This document shows positions 1 through 12,035 of a stretch of 64,000 nucleotides of DNA, one piece after another (position 1 is the stretch's first letter; each line of letters starts with the position of its first letter). Origin of the DNA: Diphasiastrum complanatum (lineage: Eukaryota; Streptophyta; Lycopodiopsida; Lycopodiales; Lycopodiaceae). The stretch is taken from NCBI GenBank assembly GCA_029204225.1, contig MU832002.1, forward strand, positions 28,357 through 92,356, given 5' to 3'. The position numbers and the translations under genes are program-made. The notes under the pieces were generated by a model. It had not been told where the DNA came from and made no database searches. It worked only from the letters and a program-made list of their open reading frames with translations.

Positions 1-714
1 ATATTTAGAAAATTGTTGATGATTTTTAGATGGCAGATTGCAAGGGAGTAAACACTCTAATGGTTTCTGGCATAGTGCTGACGCATGAAGACTGTCCCAG
101 AGATCAAGCAAAATGGGAAGAAATGTAGAATAAGCCTTACAGAAGGCAAATTGGTTCTTTGATATACTTGGTAGACAATATGTGTGAAGAATTGTCAAAA
201 ATTGACAAATCTAGCTTGATAAAAACCATGTAGTATAATGTAAATTTTGTACGTAAGTGGATATCACACATGTGAGGCCAAGATGTCATGTGGCAATCCA
301 CTCCTAATGTAGTTTAGGTCAAGTCCATAGGGTTGGTCATGTCATTTTGGTAGTGATTCCTAGTTTATAGGACCTGAATCCTATGATTTAAAGTGAAAAT
401 TGACCAATTAGCTATCTACCAAGCATGACTCTAAGAATTAGGGTTTCATTTTAGGGCAAAAAGGTTGAGTTAACTTTCTTATTACATACTAGAAATCCAC
501 CTAACTTCACAAAGAAAGTCGAATTTGCTATGTACTCCAAGCTCCCATAGTGAGAAGATAGATTAGGTTTGGAGCTCATTGGCAATCTCAAGCTACTCCA
601 CTATGTACGTTGAGTTTTTGTGATCCAAATACAACCAAATCAATTTCTACTTGTTTCTCAGCTTGCAGGCCGTACTGCAGCTTATGGCTCACATGTGTGG
701 ACTCGTATTTCAAT
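1..714. other. unassigned left edge
   Basis: No ORF of useful length and no recognised repeat is visible. The sequence is AT-rich and leads directly into the Gypsy protease remnant, so it may be decayed gag or upstream sequence of that element. I could not confirm this from residues. Confidence 0.4.
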
Positions 715-3672
715 GTTCATCAATGATTTTAATTGTTAATGCTTGTTGTTTGTCAAATTGCCAATCTAGATCAACTTTTTTGTGTCTAGCTTTGGAGAAC
801 TGAAGGATGTCATTGTTTACATTCAAGCCAAGTCATTCACAATGAATTTCATAGTTATCAAACCACTTGATTTGTCATCTTATTCTGTGCTAATTGGACG
901 ACCCTGGCTTTATCAATCAAACGCAAGTGTTCATTGGAAATCCAGAGAGTTGAGATTTCAGATTGGTGAGACCAATAATCGAGGTAAGCTAGCAAAGCAA
1001 ATAATCACCTGGAGTCGTGACAAATATGAAGGTAAAACTCCTTTGTCTGACACCAGTTTTACCTCAGAAGAATATTCTTATGCCTTATATATTTTTTCTA
1101 ATACATCTGACATTGAAGTACAATATTTCGAATGTTATGAGAATGCTGACAAAAAAGAATTTCTCGATGCCTGCAACGCTGAAGCGAATGTTTCGTAGGA
1201 AGATATTAAAGTTGCAGACACGAACTCGAAAGAGTCTGATGATTCGAGTGACAAATCTGAACACGAATTTGGTAATAAGAACTAGGCTGACGACAAGAAA
1301 ATATCTATGGACTCAACCATGTGCGAAATTCATGGCCATACCAAGGCCAGCATGACAGTAAGGTATCATTTTACCAGATTCTATTGAACTAATTGAACTT
1401 GCACGTGGCAGATTTGTGCATGTTTCAAAGTCACTTGGAGAATCGGAGTTAGCGGAATTCACAAAATGATTGAAGGAGTATCAAGATGTTTTTGTTTGGG
1501 CGCTCGACGATTTGAAGGGTATACTTGTAGAATTCGGAGAGCACCATATTGATCTTAAGGAAGATGTTGTACCTTTACGACAGGGACAGTATCGTCTCAA
1601 TCAAAAGTACTCTCTCATGGTTAAGGACGAACTCAACAAGCACCTTAAGGCAGGTATTATGTATCCCATCTTAAGTAGTGAATGAGTCTCACCCATTGTT
1701 GTTGTTCCAAAAAAGAAGATTGGCAAAATACGAATATGCCAGGATTTCCGCAAACTCAGTTTCTGTGACAGATTTTCTGGTTATAATCAGGTTGGAGTGC
1801 GAGAGGAGGATCGTTCAAAGACCACATTCACTACAGATTGGGGCACTTATGCATACAACAAAATGCCCTTTGGTCTTTACAATGCACCAACGACTTTTCA
1901 GCGAATCATGATGTTAATTTTTGCTACCTTCCTAAGAACTTTTTTTGAAATATTCATTCGAAGAACTTAAGCAAAGCATGATAAATGATCCTATTCTAAG
2001 ACCACCCAACTGGGCTATTTTATTTCATAGTTATGTTGATATTTCTGCATTTACTATTGGCATATGTCTGAGCTAGAAGGATGACCAGAAGAAAGATCAT
2101 GTCATCTATTATGTGAGTCGACAGCTCAGTGCCTTAGAAAAGAATTATTCGGCTACAAAGAGGGAAGCACTTGGCATGATTTTCACTGTTAAGAAATTTC
2201 GACATTATTTGTTGGGATATGCATTTATTTTTCACGTTGATCACTATGCTCTTAAGTATCTTGTGAATAAACCAGATCTATCAAGACGAATTGCTCGATT
2301 GGTTCTAATTCTGTAGGAATTCACTTATCAAGTAGAGCTTCGTCAAGGAAAGTATCAGTATTGAAAAATTTGAAGAGCCAATTAATGATGATTTTTTAGA
2401 CAAACATCTATTTGAAATTTCTTCTACAAATTCGTTATATTCTGATATCATTACTTATCTCAAGGATCAGATTTATCCGGATGGTTATGATTTAGAGCAA
2501 AAGACAGTTTTTCAATATAAGATAGCGCCTTATATGATTATTAACAATGTTCTGTAGTGCTGATCATCAACTACGAAGATGTCTCAAAACTGAAGACATT
2601 AAAAAGGTCGTTAAAGCTTTACACTCAGAAGATGCTGGAGGACACTTTGCATTGAAGAATATTGTTAATAAGATATTGATCGCCAAGTACTGGTGGCCAA
2701 CATTGTTCAAGGATGTATCAAACTTTATTCGTTCGTGTGATCCATGCCAGAGATCTGGTAAGCCTACGAAAGCAATGAATTGGCCGTTGACACCTATCCT
2801 GCCTCTTGCACCATTCAAGAAGTGGGAGATTGACTTTGTCGGTCCCATCAAACCTATGACCCAACATACGAAATGTCGTTATATTCTTGTTGCAACGGAT
2901 TATGCTACAAAGAACGTTAAAGCAGAGGCGACAAAATGAAACGATGCGAAAACTGTCGTAGCGTTCTTATTCAAAAGTATAATCACAAGATATGGTTGTC
3001 CACTTGAATTAGTAAGTGACCGAGATACACATTTTCTAAATGACACTATACGGTTGCTGACAACATATTTTCTGATTAAACACAGAAAAAACTACACCAT
3101 ATAATCCAAAAGCAAACGGGTTGACATAACGAGCTAATGGAATTTTATGTAAGATCTTGAACAAAATTACTATTGCACATGCAACGGATTGGGATCAGAA
3201 ACTAACATCAGTTCTCTTTGCTTATCGTAACACAGAAAAAATTACGACGAAACAGACACCATATTTTCTTACGTATGGTATGCACCCTATTTTGCCTATT
3301 GAATTTGAGGTGAAAACTTTTTGTATTCAAGCTCAACGAACAAATGAAGAATGTATCAATGAAAGGTTGACCAATATTGAAGAACTAACTGAAGCTCGTG
3401 AGAATTCACACAAATTAACGGAGGAAATCCAGGAACAAAGGAAGAAGAACTATGACAGTCGTATCAGAAAATGTGATCTTAAAGCTGATGACTTTGCACT
3501 GATTTATGACAGTCGACATCAAAAGTTCCCCGGAAAACTCCATATGAGATGGCTTGGACCTTATAAAGTCATAGAAGTCTTTGAGAATGGTTCTTTACAA
3601 CTTCAATCACTTGAAGGTGAACTGTTACCTACACGTATTAATGGGTCCAGACTCAAGAAATACTACCTTTGA
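715..3672 (+). pseudogene. decayed Ty3/Gypsy pol (protease, RT, RNase H, integrase)
   Basis: This is the remnant of a Ty3/Gypsy polyprotein in the order PR-RT-RH-IN. The retropepsin tail contains LIGRPWLYQSNASVHW (about 890-940). The RT start carries the YQDVFVWALDDL and RQGQYRLNQKYSLMVKDEL signatures (1478-1640); the frame then shifts and continues as VSPIVVVPKKK and KMPFGLYNAPTTFQRIM (1686-1912). An internal piece of RT is missing around 1750-1780, where RKLS runs straight into RFSGYNQ, so the catalytic palm is incomplete. RNase H (2100-2390) shows LSALEKNYSATKREAL. Integrase (2547-3672) has the zinc-binding part ending CDPCQ and a C-terminal region with LGPYKV just before the stop at 3670-3672. 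At least five stops or frameshifts make it non-coding. The motifs resemble the Tat/Ogre side of Gypsy; that placement is inference. Confidence 0.85.
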
Positions 3673-4546
3673 CCATAATTTTTTTTATTCTTATTCTTTT
3701 CTAGTTTTTTTTTCCTGGAATTGATCGCGAATTTTGTTTTATCTTTTCTGGTATTTTTCGTGACTTTTCTTTTATCTTTTATAGAAATTTTTGTGAAATT
3801 TTCTACCACCTTCCAACATTTTTTCAAAGTGTTTTCTAGAAATTTTCAAGAAATCTTCTAGACTTCTCAATCTTTCAAGATGTTGTCAAACTATTTTCGA
3901 GAACTTTTCGCGACACTCAATTTGTAAATCAAAACGTGTTTTAATTTTTGCAGACCGTTTTTGAGGATTTTTCTAGAATCTTTTCTAGCATTTTTAGCCC
4001 ATTTTTCGAGAAATTTTCATGAGTTTCTGTATCATTTTCTAGGATCCTCCGAGAAGATTTCGCGAAACTTTCTAGAATCTTTCTAGCATATTTTCGAGAA
4101 TCTCTCGACCTACTTTTTGTATTCCTATATTAAAGATGATGGCCACATGAACATTATTCACACATGTGTACGATCACATATCAAAACGGATATTGTTTCT
4201 TCTTAATTTATTTCTTTTCTTTTCACAAACGGTTTTTCGTCATTAAGATTGATCTGTCAAATCATAGTTTGAAACTCTGAGTCATGCACGTCTTCCATAA
4301 ATATAAATGACAAATGTCATGTCACCATGCCACGTCATCATCCCTACCACACCGCTACTCCTTATCATCGTTATTTTCCATTTTTCTTCCTTACACTTTC
4401 TTCATGTGATTACATGCTTTCCTACACTCACCCTGTTTGCGATCAAAGCAATCTTTTACGCCCTATTGCAATCTACGGAGCTGTCGTCAATCATTCGACG
4501 CAATGGCTTTTGGATCGAGCTCTAGCTCTACTATTATTTTGAAATT
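3673..4546 (+). repeat. post-pol spacer with TTCNNGAA dyad array
   Basis: No gene is present. Between 3834 and 4100 the dyad TTC-NN-GAA occurs eight times (3834, 3845, 3896, 3971, 4005, 4059, 4070 and 4093), embedded in degenerate T-rich short repeats. The spacing is irregular. This dyad is the core of heat-shock elements, but the same pattern could come from degenerate repeat amplification. The rest, to 4546, is AT/C-rich and leads into the next broken ORF. Confidence 0.55.
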
Positions 4547-6400
4547 TTGACTGAGCCAGAGAAAACCATGCTGACGGGAAGGATATTGTCTCCAAAGCCA
4601 ATTGATCTTTCCAGCCTCCTGACCGTGCCTATTCCGGTTACATCAGATGCTGCACCAACAATCGAAGTAGCAGCTACCACTGCTATGGAGATTGATGCTG
4701 CACCATCCCAATCAGATACAGTTCCAGCCGTGGCTATGGATACAGATGCTGTTGTTGCTACTGCTGCTGATCCTTCAAAGCCAACATCTGCTTCCACATC
4801 CCAGAAGCAGCAGAGTGCATCTCCCTCGGATGATGATGCAACTCAATCCGACACATAAGAAAAGGCATGAGCAGCTGCTGAATGCGACACTGGGGCACCT
4901 ATTGAAGATGAAGATGAACCAGACAATCAGCCCCAATGGTTTCGCACCATGATAGAGAGAGCCAAGAACTTAGTGGCTGAAGTCTATGAGTTTGACAAGT
5001 ACCACCAAAAGCTCACTATGGCGTTTGTCAATCAGAGAGAAGATGCCAAGACTCTTTAAAGGCGTCATATGAGAAGATCGATTTGTTTGAATCTGACAAC
5101 AAGAAACTGATTGAACGAAATTGTTTTCTCGAAACACAGCTTTAGACTTTAATAAATGAAGCTGATTTTTTGAAGCAGACTAATAAGGCGATTGAAGCCA
5201 AGTCTGAAAATTTTCAGACTCAAAATAATTCTTTGAAGCAACAACTTTTGGCTACAAATCAACACAACGTCGCTCTCTAGAAATATTTACAAGAGGAGTG
5301 AATGATGCGAATAAAGACAGAAGTTGTTCTTTCTCTGAGCACCAATGTAGGGTCGATCACAATAGACCTAACAAAGCTGAACTAGCTCCAAGGCCAGATG
5401 CTCGAGAACTTTCGGTCGAGTTCTTGCAACCGCTCAAGAATGTGAAGGCACTTGTCGAAGAAAAGTTGGCTGAGCTGAAGGAGCTGTCTAGTGAAGCCAC
5501 CCCATCTTGCAGTGGGCCCGACTCTCACGAAGAATACCTTCAGGCCCTGCTTCGCATTGCCTCACAAAGCAAATCCAAGTTGTGTCTGCCTGCTTCGGAG
5601 CCTCAGGCCATCCCAAATATTTGGAGGCAGTCGCGAAGATTGACAAGCTTGCACAGGAGCTGTCAGATATCAAGCAACAGTTAGAAGATCAGAAGCTGGC
5701 TGCTGAGTTGCAAACTCAGGATTTGGCAACTACATCTACACAGCCAAAGCAAACATGTCGTAATCAGTCGAAGGTATGTGCTGACAGATTCCGTGCATTT
5801 GCTGAACGCTTCTGGAAATGGTGTCTACATGCATTTAATATTGAATTGCAATGGCGTATGGATTACATGATGTTACCAGGCACAGTAGGCATCGCCTTCA
5901 ACGAGTGGAAGCGACCTTGAGACAAGGACGACTTTCTCTGGTTATGGGCCCAGCTCTCTATCGAGCAGAAATGATGTCTCTGCTGGGGCATAATCTAGGG
6001 GCAATTCCAGGTCGTGCCTTTCGGATCAGCAGAGTTATACATTGGCTCTTCTGCTATGTATGCTCTTGAATACATTCGAATCAAAGAATTTCAATTTTTG
6101 CGGAGCACAGATAATAAACGACATTTTTGGAAGCGAAAGTCACAGTTTTAACTGTACAAACCACAAGCTGCTGCGGATCTAGGTGCTTTCGACGATGCAA
6201 GGTTACTGATTCGTATAAATATGGCCTACCCCGAATTATTCAGTCTTTATGTGAATTGGGAGCGAAATCAGATTCGACATAATCTGCAAGACAAAAGGAA
6301 GTCATTCCGTTACAAGCAGTTCTGTACATATTCATTTTGGCAATTAGGTACCTTTGCGGCAAAGACATTATTTTTCGTTCAAAATCTTTATGTTAAAAGC
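4547..6400 (+). pseudogene. broken extra ORF downstream of Gypsy pol, coiled-coil type
   Basis: A set of open pieces in the same direction as the upstream Gypsy pol looks like one decayed protein gene. It starts with an Ala/Thr/Ser/Asp-rich segment (4547-4858), continues in the same frame after TAA and TGA stops with an acidic stretch and QPQWFRTMIERAKNLVAEVY (about 4937-4996), then a heptad-rich region (about 5060-5280, with LKQTNKAIEAKSENFQTQNN), a second helical segment (5400-5740, KIDKLAQELSDIKQQLEDQK) and a Trp/Arg-rich C-terminal part (5790-6380). Several frameshifts break it. I do not recognise the protein. Its position right after a Tat-like pol suggests an accessory ORF of that element, as some Tat-lineage elements carry; a separate captured gene is the alternative. 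Confidence 0.5.
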
Positions 6401-6464
6401 ACTTTTATTAGATTTTCAGTTTGTTACTGTAAAGAAATTACGTCTACGAAGGAGATTCTTTACA

Positions 6465-7035
6465 TTCAAGATGTCTAATGATGATTCTCTTCATAGTCAC
6501 ATTAACTAGTTTAAGAAGCTCTTGTAATAGATGGTCACTGTCGGATCAATCATAGATGATCAAGGACATTGCTTTCAAGCTTGCCCTCTACATATGAGAA
6601 CTGGGTGATGATCACATCGACACACTCAGATTTAACTCTTACTAGAGTTATCACTATGTTGTTGCAAGAAGATAATAGAAGAAGTCAAGACACTTTGTCT
6701 ACTTCCTCTTCTCAGGCTCTAAGCGACAAAAATAGAAAAGCTCCCAGAAGGCTGCAACAAATCAGAAGCCGACTCAAAGTCAAGGACAATCATCAAATCC
6801 ACAATCGAAGCAGAAGATGTTTTGTAGGTATTGCAAGTGCAATAATCATGAGATCAAGGATTGCCGAATTCTCCAAGCGAAGAATGCAGCCAAGCAACAT
6901 GATCAACAAGCAAACACAGTTTCATCATCTCCCCAGATCGAAGTGGACAAAGGTGCATTTATGGTCAAAGACCAAAGTGCATTTTTGGATGATTCATGGT
7001 TTCTTGATTTTGGAGCAACTCAATCAGGCGTCAAA
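6465..7035 (+). mobile_element. Ty1/Copia gag fragment
   Basis: This is a gag piece of the same Copia family as the full element at 13633-19831. Shared blocks are MSNDDSLHSHIN (6470), LPSTYENWVMI followed by RVITMLLQED (6580-6670) and an intact CCHC zinc knuckle FCRYCKCNNHEIKDC (6820-6864). The protease start WFLDFGATQ follows, where the family has DSGATQ, so the catalytic Ser is replaced by Phe. Frameshifts separate the blocks. The fragment stops abruptly after the protease start, and no LTR is seen around it. Confidence 0.75.
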
Positions 7036-7447
7036 TTCTTCATCCAACAAAATATTGTGACACTTAATATCGTGATGGAGCTTCTTGTCCTTGTTGCAGG
7101 ACGTGACAGCTTGGTTATGGTGACTTGTTGTGCAGAACGTGATAATAGGACATCATTTGAGTCAAGTATTGCACCCTACTTTGCTAATCGGAGCAAAAGA
7201 GGCCTCTTAGTCTCATGATAATCTTCCTCAGATATGCATCTTGAATAGAGAAGGTCCTCTAGCGCATTTCTATTTCCAGAGAGCCCATTACCTACCTGAA
7301 GGTGTAGCGAAATCCTCCAATACTCACTTTTGGCATTTGAAAGGGCCATTTGGCCTGCAGAGATTTTCTTGCTCCTGGTCGTTGGCCAATAGAATCGCCC
7401 ATGAATTGGCTTTGCGCAGACCTCAGTATGTCGAACAAAGGGACGAG
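7036..7447. other. unassigned spacer
   Basis: This stretch lies between the Copia gag fragment and the LTR that starts at 7448. Short ORFs overlap on both strands, but none shows a recognisable motif. It may be older host or repeat DNA that was the insertion target of the next element. Confidence 0.35.
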
Positions 7448-8058
7448 TGTTGAAATATTGGAAAAATCTATCTAATGTTGTAAGTAGGGGTCCTAAAAAT
7501 GTCAAAGATGAATTGAACTCTTTTGGCTTAGTAAAGACCCATCTTAGACTAAAATATTCAAAGTAGGTAGAGGTAGAAACTCGAGCTACCATAGGAATTG
7601 CCATTTGTACTTTGCATGTCACATTTAATGCATGAAGATACTAGGTGGCACAATTAGACACATTGAGGTGGCTTGAATAAGTCTAGATAGCTTGAGAGGG
7701 ATTCATAACTCCAATTCAACTCAAAGTAGGAGGAGAGTCCATGGATCTATACGTATGTGATGTACTCTCATTGAGAAGATGATGATTTTTGTGTGTAATG
7801 CAAATTTGGAGACTAAGCTCTTTGTGCCCTCTCTCTCTACTCGAGTTTGTACATTCATATACTCTCTCTAGCCGAGTTGAGGCATTTATTGTACTTAGTT
7901 TCATATTTTGTTGATAGATCTTGCTTGTAACACAATAATATTTCTTGTATGATCAGCTTTCCTATTGTCAATCAATGCTAGTTTGATCTTTATGGTATTA
8001 TTGGGCTTAGGAGATTAAAAGTACATGTGTAGGGCATCTCACACATGTGAATTTAACA
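7448..8058 (+). repeat. Copia 5' LTR
   Basis: A 611-bp segment starts TGTTGA and ends TTAACA (perfect short inverted ends) and is followed at once by a primer-binding site. That arrangement defines a plant Copia 5' LTR. I see no second copy of this LTR in the window, so the 3' end of the element is lost or lies elsewhere. The five bases before it are ACGAG. Confidence 0.75.
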
Positions 8059-8070
8059 TGGTATCAGAGC
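8059..8070 (+). promoter_or_regulatory. tRNA-iMet primer-binding site
   Basis: TGGTATCAGAGC lies directly against the LTR end. It is the standard plant Copia site complementary to the initiator methionine tRNA 3' end. Confidence 0.9.
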
Positions 8071-8817
8071 CTACCTAAGATTTACAAGCAAATCTAATCA
8101 AAAAGTTTGCAAATTTGATCAGATTTCAAGCTAGAAATTGTCTAGATTCTACTTCCTAGCTAGTTTGCAGTTTTTTGGTGATTTAGAGTTTCAAACCACT
8201 TTGAATGGTTCAGATCAGGTACTGTACGGATTTTCAGGTGCAGGCACGTGTGAAATCCGCCCATTTTCAGTTTGGTGGTTCTCTCTCACCTTAGATCCAA
8301 ATTTCATGCAATTTGGCCCACTAGAAAGCTAGAAATGTGTGGAATTTGATGCAATTTGAATCATGACAGTTGGATAAGCCAATCAAAAGTTATAAGCTTT
8401 TGAATAGGTGTAGATAGGGCACCTAGACCTGTGGCAAATCTTGAGTACATGTCATTTATTGCTTGAATGATCACAAAAATCACCCAGAAGTTGACCAATC
8501 TCATCTATATGTGATTTAAGCAAAATTTAAAGGATCTAGGCAAATTGTTTCATACAAATAGATTGTATTTGAGTCAATTTGACATTTTTGGAGTATTTCA
8601 CAGGTGTGAAATTCAGAGAACCATAACTTTTGCCATACTTCATCTTTTTTGATGATTCAGATCTTGTTTTAGAGAGATTTCAAAACTAGTGAGACCTATC
8701 TCACAGTTTTTTGTTAGTCTTATATAGGATTTGGTTTTTTGCCCTTGATTTGTTCCTATAGTGAGAAGATAAGTAATTTTTTTGTCCATCTTTTTTTTTT
8801 TATTTCCGACATTCTTT

Positions 8818-10065
8818 ATGGCTTCAACGGGTGCCTTTCTATTAGAAGCAATTGAAAGATTGTCAACCTCCAATTACTCAATTTGGAAGTTAGGATGGAA
8901 TCTGTCTTAATTCTACAAGATGTGATGGATATTGTACCTGGTATTGAAGAAGAACCACAAATTCCTCAAGAAATTCCAAAGTACAAAAAGAGAGCTAGGA
9001 TGGCTCTACATTATATTAAAATGAATGTCTCAAATGACATCTTAAGAGAAATTGGTGCTTGTACTAATGCCAAAGATGCTTGGGATACTCTCAAGTCCAT
9101 CTATGAGGCAAAGAATACTTTAAAACTTCTAACACTAAGAAACCAAATTTTTCAAAGTGTATAGAAAAGTGATGAAAGTGCTTCAGCTTATGTAATGAGA
9201 GTTAAAGACCTCCATAGAGAATTGTCATGCATAGGAGACTCCATCAACCAAAATGAACTTGTTCAAGTCATACTTAATGGGTTAAAGGAGGAATATGACA
9301 AACTTGTTCAGAGTTATGCCATTAAGGAGGAGCTACCAAGTTTGGAAGCACTCCAAAGTGTGCTCATTTCTGAAGAATCAAGACAAGAGTATAATTTCTT
9401 GAAAATGGAAAGACTGTCTCTCAACATTGATGGTAAAGCCCTCTTTAGCAAAGACAAGCACAAGTCAAAAAGTAAGAATCGACACCAACCCTCTTCAAGC
9501 AAGAACAATCTTCTTTCCAAGGAGAAAGGAGAAGAGGATGAGTCCTCTCAAGCTTTCACATCCAAGAAGAAGAAGAAAAACATCAAGTGTTTCTTTTGTG
9601 GCAAGAAAGGGCATTATGCCACCAATTGCTTCAAGAAGAAGAGTCAATTCAAGCAAGCCAACATTTCCGATGAAGAGAAGAAAGATGCTCATGCAAATGA
9701 TGGAGAGGGATCTCTTATGGTCTCGAGTTTTTCTTCATCACCTTTCAAGAAGGATGGTTCGTGGTATATCGATAGTGGAGCTTCCTCACATATGTGTAGC
9801 TCTAAGCATTCTTTTTCATCCATGACACCTTACGAAGGAGCCAAGAAGTCCATCTACACAGCAAATGATCATGAGTGTGCTATTAAAGCTTTCATCATCA
9901 AAAGTTCTTTCTCTATCTAAAGTACTTTTTGTTCCTAAGTTAACAAAAAATCTTATCTTTTGGGGTGAGGCCATCAATTGTTCAAACTATCTTAGCAATC
10001 GACTCCCTCATGTTGCACGTGGAGGAAAGTCACCATATGAAGCACTTTATTTGAAGAAACCCTCC
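8818..10065 (+). pseudogene. internally deleted Copia gag-protease with integrase end
   Basis: Gag opens with MASTGAFLLEAIERL at 8818, shifts frame near 8890 and continues to a stop at 9162-9164 and then to 9920. The CCHC zinc knuckle CFFCGKKGHYATNC lies at about 9592-9633 and the protease motif YIDSGASSHM at about 9765-9795. A frameshift near 9890 follows. At about 9955 the protease (VLFVPKLTKNLIF) is joined directly to the last part of an integrase (WGEAINCSNYLSNRLPH, 9961-10011, then KSPYEALYLKKPS). The integrase zinc finger and DDE core and the whole RT/RNase H are absent. Loss of more than 1 kb here makes the copy non-autonomous. Gag resembles that of the minus-strand element at 52.5-56.2 kb (LPSLEALQSVLISEE versus LPSLMDLQEILINEE). 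Confidence 0.8.
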
Positions 10066-10789
10066 AGGGTTGTAGCACACTTCAATGAAGGGTCAGTAGC
10101 CACTTCATCGATTATTGAGATAGATATGATGGAAGTGCGCTGCCTGATGACTTCCAGTACAGATTCTGTGCACTTCAAACATCATTCTAAGTCATATTAC
10201 TATTTGGTCTCCATCGCTACATAGAGTCCACATTGATCCTACCTGTGCTTCCTAGGTGATGATCTATGTGATCTGTACAGTTCCAAGTACGAAGAGGAGG
10301 CCCATCGCTAGCTTGAATTTGAGAGGGCCGTATTTGTATCAGTCATATGCGCACATCTGTTGCAAGCTCGTTGATCTGACACAACCCTGTAGGTCTTAAT
10401 TCCATTTCACAAAACATGTTTGATCCATCTTAATCTACACATAGGCTTTTTACTATGCTTTCAGACAGACAAGTGATGGCTTTCACCACGGCCAACCAGA
10501 TCATACATGCAGACACATTTCAATAGCAGATATCGCACTTCGTTGAGGAACACAGCAGCGCCTTCGATGTGACTGATATTTTTGGTTTTCTTTTCACTTC
10601 ATGAAATCATTCATTGTGCCTTCATCACAAAATCAGTGATAGACAAAGAACTTTACATAGGAAGATACACGCTGACTTCAAGAGAAGATAACAGGCTAAC
10701 TGGGTTAGCTGATATGGTTATAAGACTTCCAAAGAGATGGAAGTTACGATCCACAGAGAGATATAAGCCAAGAGAGAGAGAAAAGAATA
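10066..10789. other. unassigned, follows truncated Copia
   Basis: No gene or repeat boundary is recognised. The sequence after the integrase stub does not read as RT in any frame I checked, so the Copia element ends or switches to foreign sequence near 10065. Confidence 0.4.
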
Positions 10790-10841
10790 ATGAGAGAGAG
10801 AGAGAGAGAGCGAGCCAGGGGGAGGGAGGGGGGGACTTGAA

Positions 10842-10876
<35 letters not shown>
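10790..10876. repeat. (GA)n, G-run and (TG)n cluster
   Basis: A GA microsatellite (about 10792-10810) is followed by a G-rich stretch with several runs of three or more G (10817-10834) and then about 15 TG units (10847-10876). Any ORF across it is a simple-sequence artefact. Confidence 0.9.
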
Positions 10877-10877
<1 letters not shown>

Positions 10878-11636
10878 CTGCCAAAAAGAAAAAAAAAGCT
10901 TGTGTGTTGTTTTCACACACATTTTTTTTAAAACAATTTTAAGCTTTTTCCTTTGCTAAAACGTGAAATTTTTTGCAGGCAAGGCGTGACATTTTTGGCG
11001 GCACATCGTGACATTTTTTACGGAAAACACACATTCTCTCTCTAAATTAGTTTTATACTATATAAATAAAAGGACCTCACTAATGTGCATAAGTTGGGAG
11101 GAAGAGAAGACTCATGTGATGAATCTAGCATCTTCATTGACATTTAGTCTTTGAAATTTATTTTAATTAACAATTCTAGTAATGTTCTATTTTTTAAGTG
11201 ATACCTATGAGATAAACAAAGGAATAAATTCTATAAGGCACATTGGCAAATGTATTTATTTAAAGTGTACAATTCTTCATGACATCCAACAAACCATTAA
11301 CTAGAAGGACCTTTTGAACCAACTTGATTAGGATTGGGACATCTCATGTAGCATGAATCGCTAGAGCAGCTACAAAAGCTTTTCGGAGAGGAAAAAGCAT
11401 TCAGTGAGAGTGCCCACTGGGACACCTCATGATAGCATGCATGACTAGAACAACGGCATGAGCTTTACAGAGAGGAAGAAGCATGCAACAAGGGAACCCA
11501 CAAGGAGGAAGTTATCATTTGGTTGATCAATGTTGCCTTAGGACTCCTAGTGTTATCTTTAGTATGGGTGTGATTGTGTTTGATTTTTAGAGTCTATAAT
11601 TGGGTGATTATGTGTTGTAAACGTCCTCATTCCTTG

Positions 11637-12035
11637 TTTCATCATTGTAGGTTGGGTCTTTGAAGTTATGTCAGTGTTATCCAAGCCAATACGACAAGTT
11701 CATGATCAAGGAGGCATAAGAGGATTACATGTAAATACTTGACAAGATACTAGTGTGAGGGAAGTAAGTTAACATCAGAGGGAATCATTGGAAGTACATC
11801 GATTTTAGTGTAAACACTATAAAAACCTTAAGCCTTGCTATTTGTTTTTGATAAAAGCACTTGCATATGTTAACCTTCTATAAAAAGTGATTATAATTTG
11901 AAGCTTGGTAGTTTCATCATCGTAGATTGGGTCTTTGAAGTTATTACAGTGTTATCCAAGCCAATCAAGTTTATGATTAAGGAGGCCTAAGAGGATTACA
12001 TGTAAATAATTGACAAGCTACTGGTATGAGGGAAT
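11637..12035 (+). repeat. R1 dispersed repeat, copy 1, with internal 275-bp duplication
   Basis: A block starting TTTCATCATTGTAG at 11637 repeats at 11912 (period 275). Both copies share the text around GTTATCCAAGCCAAT and GAGGATTACATGTAAATA. The second copy is interrupted at 12035 by the Mutator-like element and resumes at 12893. Similar sequence occurs near 22255-22350. I do not know its class; it has no coding capacity. Confidence 0.6.

Noticed and set aside
10582-10959. 125-codon plus ORF and 89-codon minus ORF across the microsatellite cluster
   Set aside because: Much of the translation is simple repeat (Arg-Glu, Val-Cys, Ser-Leu, Thr-His), which is an artefact.
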